Source of the DNA: SOKP01 sp048887165
GTDB lineage: Archaea > Asgardarchaeota > Lokiarchaeia > Sigyniarchaeales > SOKP01
NCBI GenBank assembly: GCA_048887165.1
Contig: JBHLJZ010000077.1
Span: 1 to 18,797 of the forward strand
Length of the DNA: 18,797 nt
Reading direction: 5' to 3'
Shown here: positions 6,836 to 14,450 of the stretch, piece by piece
Numbering within the stretch: the first letter of the stretch is position 1
How the letters are laid out: every line of letters begins with the position of its first letter
The notes under the pieces: generated by a model
Told to the model about the DNA's origin: nothing
The model's input: the letters and a program-made list of their open reading frames with translations, nothing else
Database searches by the model: none
Made by a program: the position numbers and the translations under genes

Positions 6836-8095
6836 TCATGCTTGGTTTAAAAGTGATGCAATATAATCCCATTTTTTATTAATTTTTTCTGAAGTGCGAA
6901 GCCTATTGAAAATTTTATACTCAAACGCTCCTATAAGGTTATAAAAGTGTTCCACTTGTTTAAATATTTCACTTTCCTCAAATTTACTATTAAATTCAGC
7001 AACATTTTCAGGATTCCATAAAATCTTATTATATTCAATATCTTTAACATTAATGTTTAACTTTCTAGATATCATATCGACCCATATCTTAGCCATTTCC
7101 ATTGAATAATATAGTCCAGATGATCCAAATGGATTTACAAATCCAGCACTGTCTCCAATCAGCACCACTCCTGGATTTGGCACAAAGCAATCTGCCATTT
7201 TAGCATTTGGTAGGTTTGTTAGTTCTTCATAATCGGTATAAGCACCCCTAAAAAAGTCACTATATCCTGGATATGTGGATTTTACTTTATCCCAAACTCG
7301 CATTATTTCAGTATTAGATGGAATTTCAACCGTTTTCATATTAGAAACTTGTCCCATTCGTAACATTAATCCTACTTCAGCTCGACCCTTTTCTAAAGGG
7401 AAAAAGTAAGCAACAGATGGAGGAAATTTTGGCGAATATTCAAGATCCCCATTTCCAATGAAATAGAATTGTAGATCAGGGGTAGTTTCTAATGTATAGT
7501 TAGCTTTGCTAATTAGACACTTCACTATAGGGCAATTCATTTTATCATAAGGAATTCCATAAGTCTTTCCGATAACTCCTTTATACCCAGAGCAGTCTAA
7601 GATGACATTTCCATATATCTCTTTAACATCGCCTTCTATATTCTTGTATTTCACACCAATTGTAATGTTATTCTCTTCAATGGGTTCAATTACTTCACTG
7701 TTTAAAAGAATCTCTGCTTTTAATTCATTAGTGACTTCTACAAATCGATCGATAAATTTCCGCCATTCAAAAAAGTAATGAGGATAATCACGGAAAGTAG
7801 TTGTGGTTTGTGTGTCACCAGGAGAATGCCAGACCCGACCACCATTTGATCTCAAGCCGATCGAAGGAAGATAATCCTTTCCTAAGATTTCATCTACCAC
7901 GGGCATATGTCCCATCCCTTCTCCTCTTGGTTTTGGGCCAGCAATTGCTCCTTTTTCTAAAATAATTGCACTATATCCTAATCTTTTAGCTATTATCCCT
8001 GCGGCTAATCCTGCTGGGCCTGCTCCAACTATTATAAAGTTATAAAAAGAAGAATTTTCATGATTCATACTAATTGAATAAACATTTAGGAGCAT
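6836..8095 (-). CDS. Geranylgeranyl reductase family FAD-dependent oxidoreductase
   Basis: A 419-residue flavoprotein of the type that hydrogenates the double bonds of geranylgeranyl chains of archaeal lipids. The dinucleotide-binding motif is VGAGPAGLAAG (23-33) with the acidic residue E48 at the end of the second strand. The region 228-243 (A-YFFPLEKG-AEVGL) matches the substrate-side strand of geranylgeranyl reductases. GDSAGFVNPFGSSG (314-327) is the second FAD motif, differing slightly from the usual GDAAG-NP-GG-G form. The start is ambiguous: the first ATG adds nine residues not seen in relatives, and the second (M10, giving MNHENSS, gene end at 8068) fits the family better; neither has a Shine-Dalgarno site. 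It lies 73 bp after the acyltransferase and 206 bp before tes, on the same strand, which supports membrane-lipid saturation. A related halogenase or monooxygenase is a less likely alternative. Confidence 0.8.
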   Translation of the reverse strand: MLLNVYSISMNHENSSFYNFIIVGAGPAGLAAGIIAKRLGYSAIILEKGAIAGPKPRGEGMGHMPVVDEILGKDYLPSIGLRSNGGRVWHSPGDTQTTTTFRDYPHYFFEWRKFIDRFVEVTNELKAEILLNSEVIEPIEENNITIGVKYKNIEGDVKEIYGNVILDCSGYKGVIGKTYGIPYDKMNCPIVKCLISKANYTLETTPDLQFYFIGNGDLEYSPKFPPSVAYFFPLEKGRAEVGLMLRMGQVSNMKTVEIPSNTEIMRVWDKVKSTYPGYSDFFRGAYTDYEELTNLPNAKMADCFVPNPGVVLIGDSAGFVNPFGSSGLYYSMEMAKIWVDMISRKLNINVKDIEYNKILWNPENVAEFNSKFEESEIFKQVEHFYNLIGAFEYKIFNRLRTSEKINKKWDYIASLLNQA

Positions 8096-8168
8096 TAAAT
8101 TGTTTGTAAAAAATGAGCTAGTGATATTGTCTTTATGAATTTAATCTAATAATGTAATTCAAATAAGT

Positions 8169-9260
8169 TTACTTTGAAAATTTGTTTAATATTTTCCCCA
8201 TAAGATATTTTATAGAGGCCTTTTGACCAAATCTATTATGCATTATTTTTGATAAATACCAAAATCCTATCGTTGATATAGTAGCTATTATAAATGACAT
8301 TATTATATTTAGACTTTGCCAAAAAATAAAAGCTACAATATTATGGGCTAAATATAGCGTTAACGAGTAGAATGAAAAATAAAAGAAGAATTTATGTTTC
8401 CATTCGGGCGAAAGTCTAAAATCATGAATATAAGTAAAAAAAGCTATTAGAAATAAGCCCCAACCGATTCCAAATAATTGACATATTGGTGTATCTCTAT
8501 TTAGATACGTAAAAACGTCATTAAACATAAAACTGGAATATATTAGTGCCCCTACCATAAGAAGTGTTCCATAAACAAAAAATTTTTTGACAATTTTATT
8601 TTTTATCTCGATATTTCTTAAAATATCATCATTAATTGCATATGTTTCATAAAAAATCTCACCACAAACCGTTCCTAGACAAAAGAACGCCAAATTTGGC
8701 AGAATAGGATATTCTTGTATGGGATTAAAAATTAAGTTATATAATATCGACCAACAACTTTTAGGAGAAAAATTTCTTAAATTTCCCAATACCATTAATA
8801 TTGGATAAGTGATAAAAATTATAAAAAAAGTTAATAATACGCGAGTTAATGAAGATAATTTCATGAGGGGATAAGCAATTAATTGACATATAGCGACTGT
8901 AAATAGTACATACCAACTCCATAAACCCCATAAACCCATAAACCAAATAACTGTAAATATATTGTATATTATAGCTATAATGAGAAAGATTAAAGATCGC
9001 GAATAATGTTCCCTACGAATATCACGTTTCGAATAAGTCTGATTTATATCAATTTTTTCCATTCTATTTCTTAAAGAAAGTACTACACTTATTCCAGAAA
9101 CAAAGACAAAAAGAGAAGCTTCTAAAAATAAAATCCTTCTTACAAGCAAAAGCAACCAAATTTGAGACGTTACTGTCCACCAAAGGACAGGGTGGTAAAA
9201 AATCATTACAACAATGCTTAAACCACGGAAAGCGTCAACACTTTTTATCCGTTGCGACAT
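8169..9260 (-). CDS. HGSNAT/DUF1624-like multipass membrane acyltransferase, copy 1
   Basis: A 363-residue protein with about ten hydrophobic segments. It opens with the family signature SVDAFRGLSIVVMIFYH (7-23), as in heparan-alpha-glucosaminide N-acetyltransferase and bacterial DUF1624/DUF5009 proteins, which move acyl groups across or at the membrane onto sugars. FVSGIS (53-58) and YLAHN (303-307) are conserved in its paralogue as well; the histidines in these motifs (H23, H306) are candidates for acyl transfer. The substrate is unknown; a surface glycan, glycolipid or polyprenyl-linked sugar would fit the neighbouring lipid genes. It is divergent from copy 2 with a 138-bp intergenic region. 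A TATA-like stretch at 9277-9290 lies only about 20-30 nt upstream of the ATG, so the mRNA may be leaderless. Confidence 0.72.
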   Translation of the reverse strand: MSQRIKSVDAFRGLSIVVMIFYHPVLWWTVTSQIWLLLLVRRILFLEASLFVFVSGISVVLSLRNRMEKIDINQTYSKRDIRREHYSRSLIFLIIAIIYNIFTVIWFMGLWGLWSWYVLFTVAICQLIAYPLMKLSSLTRVLLTFFIIFITYPILMVLGNLRNFSPKSCWSILYNLIFNPIQEYPILPNLAFFCLGTVCGEIFYETYAINDDILRNIEIKNKIVKKFFVYGTLLMVGALIYSSFMFNDVFTYLNRDTPICQLFGIGWGLFLIAFFTYIHDFRLSPEWKHKFFFYFSFYSLTLYLAHNIVAFIFWQSLNIIMSFIIATISTIGFWYLSKIMHNRFGQKASIKYLMGKILNKFSK

Positions 9261-9398
9261 TAACTTTTACATCTTTGTTTATATAATAATATTAGTTTAG
9301 AACTCAATATATATAAAAAATTTATTAAATATCTTAACAATTAGATAAATTATTAATTCATGAAATTCAATTTTCATTAATTCTAAAATTATTCTAAA
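9261..9398. promoter_or_regulatory. Divergent promoter region between the two acyltransferase genes
   Basis: The 138-bp spacer holds TATA-like sequence for the minus gene at 9277-9290, close enough to its ATG for a leaderless transcript. For the plus gene, the ATATATATAAAAAA run near 9306-9320 would give a leader of about 60 nt. The repeated TTCTAAAA just before the plus ATG is noted. No Shine-Dalgarno site is visible for either gene. Confidence 0.35.
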
Positions 9399-10499
9399 AT
9401 GAAGAGATATAGAAGTATTGACAGTTTTCGCGGTTTATGTATGTTTATAATGGTTTATGGCCACCTATTTGATTGGTGGTTAACTCAAAATGATCGTTGG
9501 TTATTTATCGATTTTTTAAAACCATTTTTAGGTCCAATTGGCGCAACTGGATTTATTTTAATGTCTGGTATTAGTGCGGGATTATCATATAGAAAAAATA
9601 AACTGAAGAATTCAAGTGAGTTTTTTATGAAAGATATTAGAAACATATACCTTTTGAGAGCAGTAATTATTCTGATCATCAGTTTGGTTTATAATTTCTC
9701 AATTGCGGTTAATCGGAAAGATTTATCTTTTATATGGGCATGGTTTGTACTACAAACAATTGGTTTCTCTTTGCTTCTTGCTTATCCATTTTTAAAAACT
9801 TCGAAACACTTTAGATTTATTTTGAGTTTATCTATCATAATTGGAAATCAATTACTCTTAGCAATATTATCACCTTATGAAGGACGAGCAAATTATTTGG
9901 GTATTTTATATTATTTCTTATTTCATCCCTTAAATCAATATCCTTTGTTCTATTATTTCCCAATTTTATTAATTGGAACTGTTGTTGGAGATATTCTTTT
10001 TGAATTTAATCTTATTGACAACGAGATGGAAGCACGCTTAGAATTTAAAAATAAGTTTTTATATTATTTACTACCCTTTGGTATTATTTTACTCCTTTTT
10101 GGATTTCTTTACAGATTTCCGGATTTCTTTGTATTCGCTTCTTATTCAGCCATAATTTGGGGTTTTGGAGAAGTTGTTGTAATTTTTTCAATCTTCATGA
10201 TTTTTGAAGAGTTTAAATTATTTAAAACAAAAAAGAGCTATAGATATCTGTATTATTTTTCATATTATTCTTTTACTATTTATTTGGCCCATAATTTACT
10301 ATATTTTCTCTTTTTAAAACAATTGAATGTGGTAAATATTTGGATCCCTGTAATATCACTAATTTTCTTCTTTGGTTGGTTTTTAAGAGTTATACACAAC
10401 CATTTAGGAATAAAAGTATCATTAAAAGCAGGTATCAGTGTAGCTAGTCTTTTTATAGCAAAAAAAATACATATAAAAAGAATTAATTTAAAATCTTAA
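9399..10499 (+). CDS. HGSNAT/DUF1624-like multipass membrane acyltransferase, copy 2
   Basis: A 366-residue paralogue of the neighbouring minus-strand protein. Shared landmarks occur in the same order and spacing: SIDSFRGLCMFIMVYGH (6-22), MSGIS (55-59), HPLNQYPL (176-183; NPIQEYPI in copy 1), a GTVVGDI segment (193-199; GTVCGEI in copy 1), and YFSYYSFTIYLAHN (286-299), the most conserved part. Overall identity by eye is clearly lower than in this C-terminal part, so the duplication is old. About ten membrane segments are apparent. It probably transfers an acyl group at the membrane, and the acceptor is unknown. Its stop is four bases from the stop of the convergent acyl-CoA synthetase gene. 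Confidence 0.72.
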   Translation: MKRYRSIDSFRGLCMFIMVYGHLFDWWLTQNDRWLFIDFLKPFLGPIGATGFILMSGISAGLSYRKNKLKNSSEFFMKDIRNIYLLRAVIILIISLVYNFSIAVNRKDLSFIWAWFVLQTIGFSLLLAYPFLKTSKHFRFILSLSIIIGNQLLLAILSPYEGRANYLGILYYFLFHPLNQYPLFYYFPILLIGTVVGDILFEFNLIDNEMEARLEFKNKFLYYLLPFGIILLLFGFLYRFPDFFVFASYSAIIWGFGEVVVIFSIFMIFEEFKLFKTKKSYRYLYYFSYYSFTIYLAHNLLYFLFLKQLNVVNIWIPVISLIFFFGWFLRVIHNHLGIKVSLKAGISVASLFIAKKIHIKRINLKS

Positions 10500-10503
10500 G
10501 AAA

Positions 10504-11961
10504 TCAATTCAATAAAATTCTGAAATTTTTAACCATTTCTTCTAAACTAGGGAAATCTGGAATTTTGTTTTTAGCCAAAATTCTTGATATACGTTTTACT
10601 TCTTTAGCTTCACCTATTAACCAAAAAAAGATTGGCTTTTTAAATTTTTGATAAACTTCTAATACATGGTCAACACTGTTAAATAGTTGAAACCGCTTGG
10701 AACAGAACATCATGTTAAACAAACCCTCAATATCGGGATCACTTAATATCACTTCATAAACTTTTTTAACTATTAAACTCGGGTTAATTCCGTTCATACT
10801 TGCTTTTTCCATTGCTGGCCATATATCTATGAGAGCAAAATTATTCGGTGGCATCCATTCTGGGAATATTTCTACGAGAGTTTTATAAACCTTTTCTTTT
10901 AATTGAGGGAATCTTAAGCCGTACTTAATTGTAAGGTCTGAAGATATAGTACCTGCCCCTCCTGAACCTGCTATCATTGAGACATATCCTTTTTTTGGAA
11001 ATGTGTTCCCAGCATTAAACATCATTGAGAGCGTTCGAGCATATTGAAACATTTCATGAAAGCTATGAGCGTGTATTACTCCTGATTGTTTAATTATTGC
11101 ATCAATTAAATGTGAGTTTTCCGCCATTGCCGCAGTATGACTTAAAGAAGCTTTCTGTCCTTGAGCAGTTATACCACCTTTGACAAAAATTATAGCTTTA
11201 TTTTTTATAGCTTTTGCTTTTCTACATAATTCAATGAATTTCCTAGGATCTTTAAAGCTCTCTAAATAAATACCAATAACATTTACTGTTGGTTCTTCAA
11301 TCAGATATTCTAAAAATTCTATTTCACTTAGATCCATCTTATTTCCTATGGAGCATGAATATCTAAAACCGATATCAGGATATTGTTGCATAATATGCAT
11401 TAGATATCCGCCATTTAACATTCCAGATTGACTTATAATAGCAATATTTCCTCTCTTATACTTTGTAAAAACTCCGAAGCTTGTGAAAAAGCCACCTCTA
11501 TTATCAGTCTCATCGCTGCTATCACCGTCAATTCTAGTGAGTCCCATGCAATTTGGTCCAACAATTCTAATTTTCGAAAAGTTATCAGTAATTTCTCTTA
11601 TTCGATTGCTTAGTTCAATACCTTTATCTCCTACTTCATCAAAACCTGATGCTTCGATAATAGCTCCTTTAATGCCCTTCTTAATACAATCCTCCAATAC
11701 GCCAGGAATTGTACGATTTGGTACATAAAAAATCGCAAGATCCACTTCTCCTTCAATATCTAAAACAGATTTTTTAAATTCTAAACCAAATACTTTTCCA
11801 TTTGAACTAGGGTTTATAGGATAGACTTTACCTTTGAAATTATTTGATACTAGATTGTCAACAATTCGATTTCCTCCCTTTAAGGGATTTATAGAAGCTC
11901 CAATAACAGCTACTGATTTGGGATTTAAAAAATTGTCAATTATATTACTATTTTTAGTCAA
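10504..11961 (-). CDS. ADP-forming acyl-CoA synthetase, alpha-type subunit
   Basis: A 485-residue protein with the alpha-subunit architecture of archaeal acetate/acyl-CoA ligase (ADP-forming), which converts acyl-CoA, ADP and phosphate to acid, CoA and ATP. The N-terminal CoA-binding domain has SVAVIGAS (16-23), YPINP (47-51) and VGPNCMG (134-140). SQSG (177-180) begins the ligase core. LSHTAAMA (273-280) contains His275, the expected phosphohistidine. MIAGSGGAG (329-337) begins a second ligase-like segment. No ATP-grasp (beta) domain is fused, and none is encoded nearby, so it must pair with a subunit elsewhere or be a non-canonical member. The start codon is TTG (11959-11961), supported by GTGAT seven bases upstream and the absence of an internal Met before the CoA-binding motif. 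The enoyl-CoA hydratase family gene upstream suggests organic- or fatty-acid-derived CoA esters as substrate. Confidence 0.82.
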   Translation of the reverse strand: MTKNSNIIDNFLNPKSVAVIGASINPLKGGNRIVDNLVSNNFKGKVYPINPSSNGKVFGLEFKKSVLDIEGEVDLAIFYVPNRTIPGVLEDCIKKGIKGAIIEASGFDEVGDKGIELSNRIREITDNFSKIRIVGPNCMGLTRIDGDSSDETDNRGGFFTSFGVFTKYKRGNIAIISQSGMLNGGYLMHIMQQYPDIGFRYSCSIGNKMDLSEIEFLEYLIEEPTVNVIGIYLESFKDPRKFIELCRKAKAIKNKAIIFVKGGITAQGQKASLSHTAAMAENSHLIDAIIKQSGVIHAHSFHEMFQYARTLSMMFNAGNTFPKKGYVSMIAGSGGAGTISSDLTIKYGLRFPQLKEKVYKTLVEIFPEWMPPNNFALIDIWPAMEKASMNGINPSLIVKKVYEVILSDPDIEGLFNMMFCSKRFQLFNSVDHVLEVYQKFKKPIFFWLIGEAKEVKRISRILAKNKIPDFPSLEEMVKNFRILLN

Positions 11962-12510
11962 TAAAAATCACTTTTGTCTATTCTTTTTGTATCCCAATTA
12001 AAGTTAGCAAAATGAAAGTAAAAATATTCAATAATTAAAATTAATGCTAAATTTTAAACTGTTATTTTATAAGTTATTGAAACGAATAAATAAAAAACTG
12101 CTTTAAAGAATAAGTTAATGTAAAACTTTTGTTGTAGACCTTAAATCTGTTAATTTTGATTCATATTCTGAGCAGACCTTATATTCTGGAAAATTGCATA
12201 TTGTTCCCTTGGGAAGATTACAACTGTTCAGAAATGGGCATGAGAGAATATGAAGATCAATTTTATTCGCGGATGGATTTTCCATTGATACCTCAAGACC
12301 CTAAATTATTGAAAAAAAATATTATTTTTAATAAATGAAATAGAAATGGAAAATAAAAATGTAACGAATATAAATTATTTGTTTTTAAATAAACTTAGAA
12401 TGTGAGCTATTTAATTAATCAAATATCTATTAAAATCATACTGTGTTAATCTATTTGCTCTTAACTCAATTTTTAAGTATCAAACTTCTCTAAGATGATA
12501 TGAATAACTA
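11962..12510. other. 549-bp stretch without a clear intact gene
   Basis: Most of this region is low-complexity AT-rich DNA between two minus-strand genes. It includes the upstream region of the acyl-CoA synthetase (with its GTGAT Shine-Dalgarno site next to the TTG start) and a possible gene relic at 12134-12338. No tRNA, repeat array or inverted repeat of note was seen. Confidence 0.6.
12134..12338 (+). pseudogene. Possible gene relic, C-terminal fragment in two frames
   Basis: Within AT-rich spacer DNA, two overlapping plus-strand frames have protein-like composition. One runs from about 12134 (VDLKSVNFDSYSEQ, then SGKLHIVP) without a start codon and stops at about 12252. The other, shifted frame continues as PWEDYNCSEMGMREYEDQF and RMDFPLIPQDPKLL to a stop at 12338. 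The second frame has an ATG at 12156. Joining them at the CCCTTGGGAAG region (about 12207-12217) gives one continuous sequence, as expected for a frameshifted tail of a lost gene. Trp, Met, Pro, Asp and Gly content is unlike random translation of this DNA. I recognise no family, and a short intact gene at 12156-12338 is the alternative. Confidence 0.3.
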
Positions 12511-13305
12511 TTATTTCCCTTTGAATAATGGATCTCTTTTTTCGAAAAACGCGTTGACACCCTCTTGAAAGTCTTCCGTTCCAGCACAAAATGTGATATC
12601 TTCTGCTTCTTTTGTCAAATGAGTCTCGATACTATTCATAAAAGATTCATTAATTAACTTTTTTGCTCTTTGCAGAGCTATAGGAGCCCCGTTCTTTATT
12701 TTTAGAGCAATTTTTTTAACTTGCTCAATTAGTTTGTCAACATCAGCAACTTGAGATACTAAGTTATATTTCAGTGCTTCTTTAGCATTCAGAATTCTAT
12801 TAGTTAATAACATATCATTAGCTAAACTTAAACCAACAATTTTGGGTAGATGAACTGTTGAAGAAGAATCTGGTGATAAACCAACTCCTACAAATGCCGA
12901 TCCAAAGGTTGCATTTTCAGAGCATATTCTTAAATCACATGCACATGCAAATCCCAATCCAGCTCCAAAACAAGCGCCATTGATCGCAGCAATTGATAGA
13001 ATACTTATAGTTTTTAAAAGTTTTATAGAATCATGTAATTTATTAGCTAATTTAGATATGAACTCGCTAGGATCTTTTGCTTTCTTAAATTCTATTAAGT
13101 CACCACCCCCACAAAAAGCTTTTCCTTTTCCAGTAATAACTAGACTTCTAATATTACTATTTTTGGAAATCTGGGTTAATGCATTAAATAAATCTTCGGC
13201 TAATTGATAATTCAGAGCATTATATTGTTCAGGACGATTTAATAATATTATTGTTAATCCAATACTCTCATCAATTTCTAATTCAATTGTTTCAAAATCT
13301 GACAT
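12511..13305 (-). CDS. Enoyl-CoA hydratase/isomerase (crotonase) family protein
   Basis: A 264-residue crotonase-fold protein. Counting from the ATG at 13305, the first oxyanion-hole segment GKAFCGGGDL is at 61-70 and the second, NGACFGAGLGFACACDL, at 109-125. The motif GLSPDSS (142-148) resembles the PaaG/isomerase branch (GL-PD-GG). The two catalytic glutamates of true enoyl-CoA hydratases are not present at their usual places: Val occupies the first (FVGVGLSP) and Asn the second (SLANDM). An isomerase, thioesterase or other CoA-ester activity is therefore likelier than hydration. I chose ATG over the TTG three codons upstream because a CTATAAAT TATA box (13330-13337) places the transcript start close to this ATG. 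It is the last gene of a minus-strand series with the Fe-S protein and nicotinate phosphoribosyltransferase (56- and 27-bp gaps). Confidence 0.82.
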   Translation of the reverse strand: MSDFETIELEIDESIGLTIILLNRPEQYNALNYQLAEDLFNALTQISKNSNIRSLVITGKGKAFCGGGDLIEFKKAKDPSEFISKLANKLHDSIKLLKTISILSIAAINGACFGAGLGFACACDLRICSENATFGSAFVGVGLSPDSSSTVHLPKIVGLSLANDMLLTNRILNAKEALKYNLVSQVADVDKLIEQVKKIALKIKNGAPIALQRAKKLINESFMNSIETHLTKEAEDITFCAGTEDFQEGVNAFFEKRDPLFKGK

Positions 13306-13329
13306 AATGTTCAAAATAAATGTTTACAA

Positions 13330-13337
13330 CTATAAAT
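13330..13337 (-). promoter_or_regulatory. TATA box of the crotonase gene, implying a leaderless start
   Basis: The minus strand reads ATTTATAG about 28 nt from the ATG at 13305. This predicts transcription starting at or within a few bases of the start codon. The gene could also be read through from the Fe-S gene upstream. Confidence 0.3.
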
Positions 13338-13361
13338 TTTTTACATATTATAAAAAGAGTT

Positions 13362-14423
13362 TCATTTCTTCTTTCTTTTCCTTTCAAGGATTGCCATTCC
13401 CATCTCAAGTACTCTATTAAAAGGTTCTTCTCCATCATCTCTTAGTGTTAGTGTAATAGCTTCTTCAGAACAAGTACTAGCACATAAACCACATCCGAGG
13501 CACAAATTCCTATTCACAACTGCAAATTCATTCATTGATATGGCACTCACGGGGCATCTATCAATACAACTTCCACAGCCAATACATATATCATTATCTA
13601 TTTTAGATTCAAATATCGCGTTCATATATTTGTGTTTATCATGTCCAAATTTCGTAATTCCTTTCATTGATGCACAACAGCATGGACAGCAGTTACATAT
13701 ATTCGAAAGATGTTTTGAATTGGCTCCAGCATGAACCAAACCAGCTTTGTCAGCTTCTTCGATAATTTTTATGGCTTCTTCAGCATTTATTTCTCTTCCA
13801 ATCTCATTTTCGATGTAATATTCTGCTGCTACACCAAAACTCAAGCATGTTTCTTTAGGGTAATAACATTCTGATCCTGTAAGTTGTGCTTCTTTACGAC
13901 ATATACATTCAGTAACCGAAATTATCCTAGCATTTTTTATACTTTCTTTGAGCATTTGATATGGATAGAGAGATGTTTCAGTTTCTATTGTTTCTTCCAG
14001 AGGTATAACCTTAAATCCTGGAATATTGCTTGCTCCTAATTCTTCTAGATATGCTGTATCATAGTATTCTTTAAAGAGTTTAGCTAAATTTCCATCTATT
14101 TTTTTAACCGAATATTCATATAAACCAATCATAAAAGGTATTGCGTTAAAAAGAATTTTATTGTCTCTACGTGTTCGGAATATTAATCCCTTTCTTGCCA
14201 TTATCTCTAATTTTTGTTCAATTTCTTTAGCGTCTTTACCTATTCTTCTGGCAATCGTTCGTGCTCGTTCTGGTTTTATAGTTAAATATGTTGTTAATTC
14301 AGCTTCTTCTTCGGTAAATAATTTCTTTAAAATTTCAATTTCAATTTTATTTGGTGTTTCGGGATATCCTAAAGGAAATTGATCCAAGAATTTTCTTAAT
14401 TTTTGATAAGAATTTTTGGACAT
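13362..14423 (-). CDS. Winged-helix and 4Fe-4S ferredoxin-domain protein
   Basis: A 353-residue soluble protein. Residues about 25-95 look like a winged-helix domain (helical stretch, then ARRIGKDAKEIEQKLEIMARKGLIFR). The middle contains CIC (173-175), C186 and C193, followed by the dense cluster CNCCPCCC (243-250), a pattern seen in Fe-S proteins of anaerobes. The C-terminal part is a classical two-cluster ferredoxin: C280, C283, C286, C290 and C308, C311, C314, C318. It may couple electron transfer to acyl-CoA or other redox metabolism, or sense redox state through the helix-turn-helix. The winged helix may only mediate protein contacts. The ATG is preceded by GTGAT at seven bases. It sits between nicotinate phosphoribosyltransferase (27 bp) and the crotonase (56 bp), consistent with one transcript. 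Confidence 0.78.
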   Translation of the reverse strand: MSKNSYQKLRKFLDQFPLGYPETPNKIEIEILKKLFTEEEAELTTYLTIKPERARTIARRIGKDAKEIEQKLEIMARKGLIFRTRRDNKILFNAIPFMIGLYEYSVKKIDGNLAKLFKEYYDTAYLEELGASNIPGFKVIPLEETIETETSLYPYQMLKESIKNARIISVTECICRKEAQLTGSECYYPKETCLSFGVAAEYYIENEIGREINAEEAIKIIEEADKAGLVHAGANSKHLSNICNCCPCCCASMKGITKFGHDKHKYMNAIFESKIDNDICIGCGSCIDRCPVSAISMNEFAVVNRNLCLGCGLCASTCSEEAITLTLRDDGEEPFNRVLEMGMAILERKRKKK

Positions 14424-14450
14424 TTTATATCACGGCAATTGAAAATAATC

